Positions 1 through 8,076 of a stretch of DNA of 35,910 nt are shown here, in pieces. Numbering within the stretch: position 1 is the first letter of the stretch; each line of letters begins with the position of its first letter. This stretch comes from an uncultured Bacteroidia bacterium (lineage in GTDB: Bacteria; Bacteroidota; Bacteroidia; Bacteroidales; UBA932), in NCBI GenBank assembly GCA_902782225.1, contig CACZMF010000023.1, positions 1 through 35,910 on the forward strand. Reading direction: 5' to 3'. The notes under the pieces are model-generated. The model worked only from the letters and a program-made list of their open reading frames with translations, was not told the origin of the DNA and made no database searches. A program made the translations under genes and the position numbers.

Positions 1-32
1 CCGGGGCCATAAACTTAGGACAAAGGCCCCGG
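1..32. repeat. GC-rich inverted repeat upstream of serA
   Basis: CCGGGGCC at 1-8 is the exact reverse complement of GGCCCCGG at 25-32, with a 16-base spacer, so a strong hairpin could form in the leader or intergenic RNA before serA. No T-tract follows it, so it is not a standard intrinsic terminator. The window starts at its first base, so the stem may extend further left. It could be an mRNA-stabilising or attenuating hairpin between serA and an upstream gene. Confidence 0.4.
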
Positions 33-65
33 CAGGGGCAGTCCGGACCGGCAAAATGCAAAATT

Positions 66-986
66 ATGAAAGTACTTATTGCAACACAGAAACCTTTTGC
101 CGCTGCTGCCGTGAGCGGCATCAGGCAGATCCTTGAAGCCGCCGGCCACGAAGCCGTGCTGCTGGAAAAATACGCCGCGCAGGACGACCTGGTGGCCGCC
201 GTGGCCGATGCCGATGCACTCATCGTACGCTCCGACAAAGTGACCCCGGAAGTCATCGCAGCCGCTCCCAGGCTGAAGATTGTGGTGCGCGCCGGCGCCG
301 GATTCGACAATGTGGACCTGGCAGCGGCAAGCGCCCGCGGCATCGTGGTGATGAACACTCCCGGCCAGAATTCCAACGCCGTGGCCGAACTGGCAATCGC
401 CATGATGATCTATATGGCCCGCACCCAGTTCACCCCCGCCACCGGCAGTGAGATCTCCGGCAAGACCATAGGCATCCAGGCCTTCGGCAACGTGGGCCGT
501 CTGGTCGGCGCCAAGGCCAAGGCCCTGGGCATGAAGGTGAAAGCCATCGACCCCTTCCTCAAGGACGAGCAGATCGTGGCCGGCGGCGCCGAGCCCGCTT
601 CCTCCCTGGAAGACCTCTACGCCACCTCAGACTACCTCTCCATCCACATCCCGGCCACTCCCCAGACCATCGGAAGCATAGGCTACAAGCTCATCTCCAG
701 CATGCCCAAGGGAGCCACCCTCGTCAACACCGCCCGCAAGGAGGTCATCGACGAAGCCGGCCTGGAGAAAGCCCTCGAAGAGCGTACCGACCTGAAGTAC
801 GTCACCGACGTCGCCCCCGACAACTTCGAGACCCTCAAGGAGAAATTCGGCCTCCGCGTGTTCGCGACTCCCAAGAAGATGGGCGCCCAGACCGCCGAAG
901 CCAACCTCAACGCCGGCCTCGCAGCAGCCCGCCAGATCGTGGACTACTTCGCCACCGGCAACACCCGCTTCCAGGTAAATCGTTAG
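66..986 (+). CDS. serA: D-3-phosphoglycerate dehydrogenase, lysine-type active site
   Basis: The 306-residue protein is a D-2-hydroxyacid dehydrogenase of the short form without an ACT domain. It oxidises 3-phosphoglycerate to 3-phosphohydroxypyruvate, the first step of cytoplasmic serine synthesis. The NAD-binding glycine-rich turn is GIQAFGNVG (136-144). The substrate/cofactor strand RAGAGFDNVD lies at 75-84. The catalytic Arg is R224 in NTARKEVID. Where most family members carry the catalytic His (TPH), this one reads TPKK (K270/K271), the lysine variant known in compact Bacteroides- and Entamoeba-like enzymes. The ATG at 66 gives the usual MKVLIAT start; the frame is open further upstream, but nothing there resembles the family. 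In Bacteroidales serA usually follows serC, which would lie to the left of the window. The stop overlaps the next start by one base. Confidence 0.93.
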   Translation: MKVLIATQKPFAAAAVSGIRQILEAAGHEAVLLEKYAAQDDLVAAVADADALIVRSDKVTPEVIAAAPRLKIVVRAGAGFDNVDLAAASARGIVVMNTPGQNSNAVAELAIAMMIYMARTQFTPATGSEISGKTIGIQAFGNVGRLVGAKAKALGMKVKAIDPFLKDEQIVAGGAEPASSLEDLYATSDYLSIHIPATPQTIGSIGYKLISSMPKGATLVNTARKEVIDEAGLEKALEERTDLKYVTDVAPDNFETLKEKFGLRVFATPKKMGAQTAEANLNAGLAAARQIVDYFATGNTRFQVNR

Positions 987-3133
987 TGTTCAATAGAAAA
1001 CACATAGCCCTCGCGTTTGCGGCCACCACTTTGGCGGCCGCAAACCTGTTCGGGCAGGTGGTCGAGAAGCGCGATACGCTCGAAACGTCCTACGTGACCG
1101 CCGTCAAGGAGAAGATGCGCAACACCACCCAGACCGGCCTGACCCGCCTGGAAGGAGACAAGCTGCGCAGCGGCGTGGCCGTGTTCGGCACTCCCGACAT
1201 AATCAAGAGCCTCCAGATGCTTCCGGGCGTGGCAGCGGGCAACGAACTGATGTCCGGCCTCTACGTCCACGGCGGCGACGGCAACGACAACCTCTTCCTG
1301 CTGGACGGCGTGCCGCTCTACAACATCGCCCACTTCGGCGGCTTCTTCTCGAGCTTCAACACCGACGTGGTGGACAACCTCGATTTCTACAAAAGCGGCT
1401 TCCCGGCACGCTACGGCGGGCGTCTTTCGTCCGTCGTGGATGTGGAGACCTCCGAAGGCAACATGAATGAATACCACGGCAACGTGTCGCTGGGACTGAT
1501 CGACGGGCGCATCCAGGTGGAGGGCCCCATCATCAAGGACCGCACCTCGTTCAACGCCGGCCTGCGACGCTCATGGATGGATGTGGTCACGGCGCCCGCC
1601 ATCGCCTACGCCAACTGGAAAAACGGCGGCAGCCCCAAGGTGGACGGAGGCTACGCGATGTGGGACCTCAACACCCGCGTCACCCATAAATTCAGCCCCT
1701 CGAGCAAGCTGAACGCCAATTTCTACTGGGGAAGCGACGACCTCCACGCCGGCATCAATGAAGACTCGGACCTCGTGCTGAAAATGAACACCCGCACCAC
1801 CTGGGGCTCGCTTGCCGCCTCGGTGAACTGGGAATATAAATACGCCCCGAAGCTGAGCGGCAAGCTGCTGGGCTACTACAGCCGCAGCGGCTCCGACGTG
1901 GGCTACACCTTCGACGTGGGCACCCGTTCGGACGACGGCAGCGTGGCCTCGCTCTACATGGACGACGACAACATCTGCGCCGTGCGGGACGGAGGCTTCA
2001 AATACGATTTCGACTGGTACCCCAACAGCTTCAACCATATGCGTTTCGGGGCCGCAATGGCCTACCACCACTACAACACGTCCCGGAAATATGAGCAGCG
2101 GAACGGACTGATGCCCTCGCTGGAGGGCGAAGACGGCACTCCCGAGACCAACACCGGAGGCGACGGCAAGGCCTACGACGCCTTCGAGCCGGCGCTGTAT
2201 GCGGAAAACGAATTCTTCATCGCCTACAACTTCACCCTCAACGCCGGACTGCGCCTCTCGATGTTCAGTTCCGGAGGGAAAACATGGGTGAATCCGGAGC
2301 CCCGCGCCGCCATCAAATGGATGATAACCAAAGACTTGTGTTCCAAGCTGTCATACACGAGGATGAGTCAGTACGCCCATCTGGTGTCGGCTATGTACAT
2401 AGAGCTCCCCACCAACAGCTGGATGCCTTCCACCCCTTCTGCCCCGCCCATGGTGTCAGACCAGATCGCAGGAGGCCTGTACTTCACTCCGGAGCACTTC
2501 CGCTTCAACGTGGAAGGCTGGTACAAGACCATGGACGGCATGCTTTCCTACAACGGGGCGAACGCCTTCTACCCCCCTCTGGTGAACTGGGAGACCTCAT
2601 TCACCTCCGGAAAGGGAGAATCCTACGGCCTGGAGGTGGAAGCAGGCTACGAAAGCCCGAAACTCGAGCTGACCGCCTACTACACCCTCTGCTGGTCCTG
2701 GAGGCAGTTCGAGGCCTACTATCCCTTCCCCTTCCCGGACCACAACGACAACCGCCACAAGGTCAACCTCGTGGGCACCTGGAAGCCAAGCAGGAACTGG
2801 AGCCTGTACTTCAACTGGAACTACCACAGCGGCAACCGCATCACCCTGCCGAGCCACGTGATCTACTTCCACGAGAGCCATTCCAACATGCTCTTCCAGG
2901 CCCCCTACAACACGAAACTCCCCGACTACCACAGGCTTGACATAGGAGCGGACTACCGCATCTTCCTGCCGGACCGCAAGCAGCTGGCGTTCAACCTCAG
3001 CATCTACAACGTCTACAACCACATGAATGCCTCGTTCGCGATGCTCGACACCGATTCCGACGGCAACTACATAGGCATGGCATACGGCCTCGTGCCCATC
3101 ATCCCGACACTTAGCGCATCATTTAAGTTCTGA
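986..3133 (+). CDS. TonB-dependent outer-membrane receptor
   Basis: The 715-residue outer-membrane importer starts with a signal peptide (about 1-24, ending NLFGQ). The plug domain follows (about 45-165, with the motifs LLDGVPLYN and GFPARYGGRLSSVVDV), then a beta-barrel ending in the aromatic C-terminus SASFKF. It lacks the N-terminal carboxypeptidase-regulatory-like domain typical of SusC and has no recognisable TonB box, so it is a CirA/FecA-like receptor rather than a SusC. The start is GTG at 986, in the overlap TAGTG with the serA stop; it is supported because the signal peptide begins directly there. The next gene (DUF4249 lipoprotein) starts 3 bases after the stop, a pairing common in Bacteroidota. 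The substrate is not evident. Confidence 0.88.
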   Translation: MFNRKHIALAFAATTLAAANLFGQVVEKRDTLETSYVTAVKEKMRNTTQTGLTRLEGDKLRSGVAVFGTPDIIKSLQMLPGVAAGNELMSGLYVHGGDGNDNLFLLDGVPLYNIAHFGGFFSSFNTDVVDNLDFYKSGFPARYGGRLSSVVDVETSEGNMNEYHGNVSLGLIDGRIQVEGPIIKDRTSFNAGLRRSWMDVVTAPAIAYANWKNGGSPKVDGGYAMWDLNTRVTHKFSPSSKLNANFYWGSDDLHAGINEDSDLVLKMNTRTTWGSLAASVNWEYKYAPKLSGKLLGYYSRSGSDVGYTFDVGTRSDDGSVASLYMDDDNICAVRDGGFKYDFDWYPNSFNHMRFGAAMAYHHYNTSRKYEQRNGLMPSLEGEDGTPETNTGGDGKAYDAFEPALYAENEFFIAYNFTLNAGLRLSMFSSGGKTWVNPEPRAAIKWMITKDLCSKLSYTRMSQYAHLVSAMYIELPTNSWMPSTPSAPPMVSDQIAGGLYFTPEHFRFNVEGWYKTMDGMLSYNGANAFYPPLVNWETSFTSGKGESYGLEVEAGYESPKLELTAYYTLCWSWRQFEAYYPFPFPDHNDNRHKVNLVGTWKPSRNWSLYFNWNYHSGNRITLPSHVIYFHESHSNMLFQAPYNTKLPDYHRLDIGADYRIFLPDRKQLAFNLSIYNVYNHMNASFAMLDTDSDGNYIGMAYGLVPIIPTLSASFKF

Positions 3134-3136
3134 CCG

Positions 3137-4366
3137 ATGAAAGTTCTGAAAATTGGCGTATTACTGGCATTTGCCGCGGCTCTCAGCAGTTGCGAGATTC
3201 CCTTTGCGCTGGACGATGTGTCGGAGCCGGTGATCTATGTGCAGTACATCCCGGCAGGCGGCTCGGATGCTCCGGGGATGAGGATCGCCTACGCCGATCC
3301 GGCTTTCGGGAAAGACGACGGCAAGCGCTACTCCCTTTCGGCCGGAGACGTCCTCATCAGCGTGAACGGCAAGGCAATGCCCCTGGACGACAGCCAGATA
3401 GAAAGTGACGGAAATATGTTCACGCTTCGGCCCGGATGCCGCTTCGCCCCGGGCGACAAAGTGCGAGTCGAGGTGAAGGGCCACGGGGTGAAGGACATCC
3501 ATGCAGAGACCACGGTGCCCCAAATGCCTGAAATTGCGTCCGTCGGGCTGGAAAAGGTGCAGAGAGATTCTTCCGAAGCCACCCGCGTGCTGATGACCTT
3601 GCCTTCCGCCGTGTCAGACCGGGACTACTACGGGCTTAAGACCGCCATACGCACCACAGCCGTGAGCATGACCGTGCCCAAGATGCCGCCAATGCCGCAA
3701 TTTGGACCAACAGCGGCTTTCCCTCTTCCGGTGCAGCTCGACACCACGGTCAGCGTCATCTACACCAGCGCCGGGCAGATAGCCACCACTGCCGACATCA
3801 ACAATCTCGACCTCGACGGCTTTGCGAGCATCAGTTTCGAGAACGGTTTCATTTCCAGCGGCTTATTCCGCGGCGAGCCCATGATGCTGCTGTCGAGCCG
3901 CCGCTTCGACGGTGCTGAGTACTCTTTTTACGTCAACTCGCTGGATTCGTTCAGCTGGTCTGACATAGATTTCGATTTCGATGAGCCCGTGCTCCCCGAC
4001 GAGCCGGTGGAGCCAGTGGAGCCAGTGGATCCGGTGGATCCTGAAGAACCGGAAGAGCCTGAAGAACCGGAAATGCCTGACCCGAAGATACTTATATCCT
4101 CAAAACAGGAAATCCGCCTGGAGCTCTACCGCCTCAGCGACGAGCTCTACAACTATTGCAAGGCCCAGTATCTGGTCAGTTTCAATATGCTCTCCAATTT
4201 CGGCGTCACGCCCCCCAACTTCACCTACTCCAACATTGTCGGAGGCATAGGCATAGTCGGGGCGATGAGCGTGACGACGAGCGACTGGCAGACCCTCTCG
4301 GAATTCGAGATGTCAGCCCAGGATATAATGGAAATCCTGTTTCCCAAAACTCCGGGCGGACATTAG
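3137..4366 (+). CDS. DUF4249-type lipoprotein, partner of the TonB receptor
   Basis: The 409-residue lipoprotein has a signal ending in the lipobox ALSSC (Cys19). The region from about 20 to 270 has the DUF4249 character: an N-terminal 'EPVIYVQY' strand, an immunoglobulin-like segment with 'FTLRPGCRFAPGDKVRVEV', and then the 'ETTVPQMPEI' strand. DUF4249 genes commonly follow a TonB-dependent receptor, as here, and are presumed to be surface subunits of the importer. An acidic Pro/Glu tract (about residues 281-316, repeated EPVEPVDP and EEPEEPEE units) is inserted in the second half, before a C-terminal region. Its DNA is an imperfect repeat. The stop codon overlaps that of the convergent gene on the other strand. 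Confidence 0.78.
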   Translation: MKVLKIGVLLAFAAALSSCEIPFALDDVSEPVIYVQYIPAGGSDAPGMRIAYADPAFGKDDGKRYSLSAGDVLISVNGKAMPLDDSQIESDGNMFTLRPGCRFAPGDKVRVEVKGHGVKDIHAETTVPQMPEIASVGLEKVQRDSSEATRVLMTLPSAVSDRDYYGLKTAIRTTAVSMTVPKMPPMPQFGPTAAFPLPVQLDTTVSVIYTSAGQIATTADINNLDLDGFASISFENGFISSGLFRGEPMMLLSSRRFDGAEYSFYVNSLDSFSWSDIDFDFDEPVLPDEPVEPVEPVDPVDPEEPEEPEEPEMPDPKILISSKQEIRLELYRLSDELYNYCKAQYLVSFNMLSNFGVTPPNFTYSNIVGGIGIVGAMSVTTSDWQTLSEFEMSAQDIMEILFPKTPGGH

Positions 4367-5535
4367 TATTCCCACCAGTAGCGCAGGCCTATTTCCCGCT
4401 GGAGCATATTCTCGACTGTCTTGTCGTCCCGGTAAAGCAACTTCGCATAAGGGACCTTTTCCAAACGGGCGGCAGAGCCCCTGAGCAGATTGTTGTACTC
4501 ATCGAATGATTCTACATACTGGAATCTTACGGGATAGGTTCTGGTGTAGCTGCACCGCGTTCCGTCCTTCAACTGAATATAGAGGTTCAGGATTACGGAC
4601 AACTCCGGAAGGTACATTTCCTTGTCGGACGGCAGGGAATAATCCAACCAGAACGGCCAGGACAGGAACTGTTTCGAGATACCCAGGCCGCACAGGTTCA
4701 TATCCGGGTTGAAGGGATCCTCCTCTTCCGTTTTGGTATAGAACATCAGGGCCTTGTTGACATAGCCCAGCCTGCTGATTTTCGGAATCATTTCCTGCGG
4801 AAGGGGCATTCCGGGATAAGAGGCTTTGGCCTCCTTCACGGGAATTTCGGGCGTCATCCTGATAGACATGGACTGAATCTGGTTAGCCGGGAAAAGTCTC
4901 TCATTCAGCTTGATACGCACCGAAGAGGGATCGAAGAAGTAGTCCACGGCCCCGGAAGAGGCACTGTTGCCCAGATAGTGTTCCCGGTCTTCTGCTTTTT
5001 CAAAATAAAGGCTGGCAGCAGTATAATAAGCAACGGGGGCGGTTTCCAGATTCCACAGGCCTTCTCCAATGCCGGCATCCTTTGCCAGTTTGTCCACGGT
5101 AAACGTCGGGAATTTGAGACCGGACTGACGGTCTCCCCTTATGAAGCCTTCCGTGTCGATGGTCCCTTTGAGGTCCAGTTTGATGGTCCCTTCCATCTGT
5201 CCGGTCTTCGAGATGTCGGGCTCCTCCTCCTCGTCCAATCCCGTTATTACACCAGATATGGCTTTAAAACCGATGCTGGCCACAGCCAGGCCCAGGGCAT
5301 AGGGATCGGCCGTCTTGGCCTTGTCCATAGCATCCAGAAAGTAAGCGCTGAAATTATCGTCGGCCGTCAAGTCGGATCCCAGGCCGGTGATGGTGGAAAG
5401 TACGGTGCCCAGACTGCTGACGGAACGAGGCTTCTTCCAGAGGGCATCCAGATTCAGATTCCCGTTGAAAGAGCCGTTGATGTCGGCCTTGACAAGGGAT
5501 TGGAGCGAAACGTGGTCCTTGTTGAAGGTGAGCAT
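4363..5535 (-). CDS. C-terminal part of a split BACON-type surface lipoprotein (uncharacterised)
   Basis: This 390-residue ORF belongs to no family I recognise. From its first ATG it has no signal peptide (MLTFNKDHVSLQSL), which is odd beside an exported lipoprotein. The reading frame is open upstream of that ATG as far as a TGA inside the preceding gene. This upstream stretch reads FSQFDRTAIAKKDISLR, which looks like a natural continuation of the preceding lipoprotein. A duplicated TCAG (see 5577-5585) separates the two frames. The body is beta-rich with short hydrophobic helices (about 75-115) and many aromatic residues near the C-terminus (LRYWWEY). I infer it is the C-terminal half of one protein of roughly 750 residues. 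If independent, it would be a separately translated protein starting 37 bases after its neighbour's stop. Confidence 0.6.
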   Translation of the reverse strand: MLTFNKDHVSLQSLVKADINGSFNGNLNLDALWKKPRSVSSLGTVLSTITGLGSDLTADDNFSAYFLDAMDKAKTADPYALGLAVASIGFKAISGVITGLDEEEEPDISKTGQMEGTIKLDLKGTIDTEGFIRGDRQSGLKFPTFTVDKLAKDAGIGEGLWNLETAPVAYYTAASLYFEKAEDREHYLGNSASSGAVDYFFDPSSVRIKLNERLFPANQIQSMSIRMTPEIPVKEAKASYPGMPLPQEMIPKISRLGYVNKALMFYTKTEEEDPFNPDMNLCGLGISKQFLSWPFWLDYSLPSDKEMYLPELSVILNLYIQLKDGTRCSYTRTYPVRFQYVESFDEYNNLLRGSAARLEKVPYAKLLYRDDKTVENMLQREIGLRYWWEY

Positions 5536-5572
5536 CCTGAGGCTGATATCTTTCTTGGCGATTGCGGTCCGG

Positions 5573-6649
5573 TCAAACTGACTGAATCATAGAGGGCATA
5601 TCTATGTCAATGGCCCACCAGCCGCTCTCCGGAATGATGTTGCCGGAAGTGCCGAAGCGTCCGTCGTCCGTATAAGGCGTTGTCAGATACGTGAAACGGC
5701 CGTTGCGGTAATTGCTGAGTTTGCCGTGGTCGGTGAAGTCGTAAGCCAGGGCGTAGGGGCGTTCCAAAGCAGCCGCCCACTCACTGGGAACGGTGACGGC
5801 CCACAGATGGTCGTTGATATCCTTCATATTGGCATCGCCGGCCAGGTAATAGAAGAAACGGAGCTTGCCCACATAAGGATTATACATTGCGAAGTAGTTG
5901 AAATTCGGGAGGGAGCGGTTGCCAGTGTAATTGAGCACCAGCTTCCACTGGCCGTTCTTCAGCATTTTCTTGGCCTCCCCGTCCGGAAGATGGGATTCAT
6001 TGATGTCGGCCCAGGGAAGCGGTACGATAGTATATCCCTTGATGCCGTTCACTACCTCGGGGCCTTTCCCGTCGAACAGGTAGATGGCCTCTTCCTGGGT
6101 CCAGTCGGCTTCAAAGTCAGTATTCGCAGACTTTATGTCGCTCAGCTTGGGGCCGCCCATACCGCCTCCAGTGTTCAACACCAGGAAGATGCCCTTTTCA
6201 GTGGGCGCGAAGCAGTAGTTTGGCTTTTCATCATCCGGTTCCAGATTCCGGTCGCCCTGGGTCACGTGGATCGTCAGCGTATTGCCGGACTCGGTAGTGA
6301 TCACCACATCGGTTTCCCTCTCGTCATACTCATCCAGATATTCATAAGTAGTGTAGGAGAGTTCGAACTGAGGGTATTCACCACCGCTGAGCCAGAAGAA
6401 TCCAGTGTCCGGATCCTTGAACTCCCCGAGCTTGATGGTCCCGGAATAACTGACCTGAAGCCAGTCGGCATTGGAAACCACCTGCCTGACATGGGGATTG
6501 AAGCCACCTTCGATCACCATCCTGACAGTCTCCGTGGTGTTGTCAACCACGATATTGAACTCTTCATTGACGGTGACATAAACGGGTTTTTCGCATGCCG
6601 CCAGCACCAGCAAGATGCCGGCGATAAGGATATTTCTGCAGAGTCTCAT
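5573..6649 (-). CDS. BACON-like lipoprotein, N-terminal part of a probable split gene
   Basis: The 358-residue lipoprotein has the signal MRLCRNILIAGILLVLAAC with Cys19. Residues about 25-130 look like a BACON/Ig-like module: VSNADWLQVS early, then ITTESGNTLTIHVTQGD as the closing strand, typical of carbohydrate-associated surface lipoproteins in Bacteroidales. The remainder (about 135-358) is beta-rich and unrecognised. The protein ends abruptly as DMPSMIQSV. Reading past a 4-base duplication would instead give MIQFDRTAIAKKD and join it to the ORF at 4363-5535. It follows the AraC-type regulator gene by 24 bases on the same strand, so the two are probably cotranscribed and the regulator may control it. 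Confidence 0.7.
   Translation of the reverse strand: MRLCRNILIAGILLVLAACEKPVYVTVNEEFNIVVDNTTETVRMVIEGGFNPHVRQVVSNADWLQVSYSGTIKLGEFKDPDTGFFWLSGGEYPQFELSYTTYEYLDEYDERETDVVITTESGNTLTIHVTQGDRNLEPDDEKPNYCFAPTEKGIFLVLNTGGGMGGPKLSDIKSANTDFEADWTQEEAIYLFDGKGPEVVNGIKGYTIVPLPWADINESHLPDGEAKKMLKNGQWKLVLNYTGNRSLPNFNYFAMYNPYVGKLRFFYYLAGDANMKDINDHLWAVTVPSEWAAALERPYALAYDFTDHGKLSNYRNGRFTYLTTPYTDDGRFGTSGNIIPESGWWAIDIDMPSMIQSV
5577..5585 (-). repeat. Duplicated tetranucleotide at the split-gene junction
   Basis: The plus strand reads ACTGACTGA (coding strand TCAGTCAGT). Deleting one 4-base unit fuses the upstream lipoprotein frame to the downstream frame without a stop, giving ...DMPSMIQ-FDRTAIAKK.... This is the apparent site of the frameshift. 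Confidence 0.6.
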
Positions 6650-6673
6650 ATTTTGATGTTAATTATTGATTTA

Positions 6674-7225
6674 TCAGTTGTTACGCACAGCACTCCTATA
6701 CTCGGAAGGGCTTACTCCCAGGCGGGATTTGAATATTGTCTGAAAGGTCCGGCGCGTCCGGAATCCGGAGTCCAGGCAGATTGCTTCTATGGTATACTGT
6801 GGATGGCTCTTCAGCATAAGACAGGCCTTTGCAAGCCGCTTTTCGGTGAGATACACGGCAAAAGTCCCATATTGCGGCTGGCTTTTAAGCAAACGGACAA
6901 TCCGCCTCTGGGATATCCCCAAGGCCTCCGAAGCCGTCTTCAGGTCTAGATCCGGATTCTGGCACAACGACAGTTCATCCATTTTGGCGTCCATCCATGC
7001 CATCAGCTGGGTATCATCCATTTTAGAAGGCTGGCTCATGGAGGAAAGATCCTGCTTGATCATATCGACAGGAGAGGCAGCGGCCGCGTCCGCCTCTCTT
7101 TTAAGCAATATATTCGTATTGTCGACCACTTTCCTGGTCGTCCTGATCAGCATGATGATCACGACAAACAGAGACAGGAAAGAAATGACAACTGCAAAAA
7201 CCACAACGTATGAAACGTCAACCAT
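6674..7225 (-). CDS. Membrane-anchored AraC-family regulator
   Basis: The 183-residue protein has one N-terminal transmembrane helix (about 5-27, VVFAVVISFLSLFVVIIML), a short charged linker, and a C-terminal AraC/XylS DNA-binding domain (about 85-180). The second helix-turn-helix reads TIEAICLDSGFRTRRTFQTIFKSRLGVSPSEYR, with the family's GF-x-F-x-x-x-FK-x-x-G-x-(S/T)P-x-x-Y/F-R pattern. There is no separate sensor domain, so any signal must come through the membrane helix or a partner. It heads a leftward unit with the BACON-like lipoprotein 24 bases downstream, suggesting dedicated regulation of that surface protein. Membrane-tethered AraC proteins of this small size are a recurring Bacteroidales architecture, mostly uncharacterised. 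Confidence 0.85.
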   Translation of the reverse strand: MVDVSYVVVFAVVISFLSLFVVIIMLIRTTRKVVDNTNILLKREADAAAASPVDMIKQDLSSMSQPSKMDDTQLMAWMDAKMDELSLCQNPDLDLKTASEALGISQRRIVRLLKSQPQYGTFAVYLTEKRLAKACLMLKSHPQYTIEAICLDSGFRTRRTFQTIFKSRLGVSPSEYRSAVRNN

Positions 7226-7247
7226 AATAATTGAGCATACTATCTTG

Positions 7248-7255
7248 CAAATTTA
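7248..7255 (-). promoter_or_regulatory. -7 box for the AraC-type gene
   Basis: On the minus strand the bases read TAAATTTG, a perfect match to the Bacteroidota -7 consensus TAnnTTTG, 22 bases upstream of the ATG at 7225. A CTTG lies 16 bases further upstream, a poor and slightly close -33 element. Confidence 0.45.
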
Positions 7256-7373
7256 ACGAATAATAATCAGGCAAGATTCATCATGTGCCGGCAAAAATAA
7301 CTTCATTATGGCTAAAAACAAGGCAAATAATGTAAAAAATCAGCCATTTCCCCGATACCTTGATTAATTTCCC

Positions 7374-7381
7374 TATTTTTG
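7374..7381 (+). promoter_or_regulatory. -7 box before the small membrane protein gene
   Basis: TATTTTTG matches TAnnTTTG exactly. It ends only 7 bases before the GTG taken as start, so the transcript would be leaderless or nearly so. No clear TTTG is present 19-21 bases upstream. Confidence 0.4.
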
Positions 7382-7388
7382 TACCATT

Positions 7389-7946
7389 GTGAATAGAAAT
7401 CAATCCATCGACACCATCCAAAGCGGCTTGCCCCGTCCCGTCCTGGATGCATCCTTTGCAGTCATGATCGCGGCGGCAGTCTGTTCGCACCATTCCATAC
7501 AAGAATGGCTGCTCAATCATGCGCCCATCCCATTTGCCATCCTGACAACTCTGGGAATGGTGATTATCTATTATGCATTCATGCGGGGGATGAAGACGCT
7601 GCATCATCCTTTAACGGTTTTGTGGTGGATAACCATCGCCGCCAATTTACTTGGCTTCCTGATCGTATGTCTGGGAGACAAGTTCCACGGGGTTTCGGCC
7701 ATCGTCGCAACATTTCTGCCGCTTATCTACCTGCCTTTGGGGGTTTTATTGTTTATCTGGTACCGTGGGCGGCTTGGCCTGGCAGGCCTGTGGATGGCAA
7801 TCCGTATCCTTGTACTGAATCTTGTGCCGGTCCTGTTCTATGTGACCGGCCTGATTGAGAAGACCTGGGGAATGCTGGTGATGGAAATCATCACAATAGG
7901 AATAGAGCTTTGGTACGCATGGGCGCTCAGGCGCGTACTCCGTTGA
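7389..7946 (+). CDS. Small polytopic membrane protein, function unknown
   Basis: The 185-residue protein has roughly four or five hydrophobic helices: about 46-64 (FAILTTLGMVIIYYAF), 75-97 (LTVLWWITIAANLLGFLIV), 104-125 (VATFLPLIYLPLGVLLFIWY), 131-152 (LAGLWMAIRILVLNLVPVLFYV) and 160-181 (GMLVMEIITIGIELWYAWAL). I do not recognise the family. The GTG start at 7389 is uncertain; an in-frame ATG lies inside the first hydrophobic stretch (M25). It is transcribed divergently from the AraC-type gene across a 163-base A+T-rich gap that holds a -7 box for each direction. Confidence 0.65.
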   Translation: MNRNQSIDTIQSGLPRPVLDASFAVMIAAAVCSHHSIQEWLLNHAPIPFAILTTLGMVIIYYAFMRGMKTLHHPLTVLWWITIAANLLGFLIVCLGDKFHGVSAIVATFLPLIYLPLGVLLFIWYRGRLGLAGLWMAIRILVLNLVPVLFYVTGLIEKTWGMLVMEIITIGIELWYAWALRRVLR

Positions 7947-8043
7947 GTCGTCAGGCAGGTGAGGGTTCAACCAATGCGGGCTAACCCGCCACAACTCACG
8001 TGATTCAGCCATACCTTAATAATAAAAAAAAACCTGGATTATA

Positions 8044-8051
8044 TATCTTTA
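8044..8051 (+). promoter_or_regulatory. Possible -7 box for the coiled-coil lipoprotein
   Basis: TATCTTTA matches TAnnTTTG at 7 of 8 positions. It ends one base before the ATG at 8053, so transcription should begin within or after that codon. This argues for the second ATG at 8077 as the real start. Confidence 0.35.
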
Positions 8052-8076
8052 CATGATAAAACAACAAGCCGAAAAA

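Noticed and set aside
2284-2940. Plus-strand 218-codon frame inside the TonB receptor gene.
   Set aside because: The Arg/Pro/His-rich composition is typical of an out-of-frame reading of GC-rich DNA, and it lies wholly inside the receptor gene.
986-3133. TonB receptor considered as SusC of a second PUL.
   Set aside because: It has no carboxypeptidase-like domain or SusC-type TonB-box segment, and its partner is DUF4249, not SusD.
3979-4085. Pro/Glu-coding repeat in the DUF4249 gene considered as a separate repeat or CRISPR-like element.
   Set aside because: It is in frame, irregular and explained by a low-complexity linker. No CRISPR array or spacer pattern is seen anywhere in the window.
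5726-6949. Plus-strand open frame of 407 codons over the BACON-like lipoprotein and AraC gene.
   Set aside because: It crosses two well-supported minus-strand genes; the minus-strand products have a lipobox and an AraC domain.
7959-7999. Nested inverted repeats (GTGAG...CTCAC enclosing GCGGG-CTAA-CCCGC and GGTT-C-AACC) after the small membrane protein gene, with a T-arm-like GGTTCAACC.
   Set aside because: Stems are only 4-5 bp, no anticodon arm or acceptor stem can be formed, and no T-run follows. Neither a tRNA nor a confident terminator can be supported.
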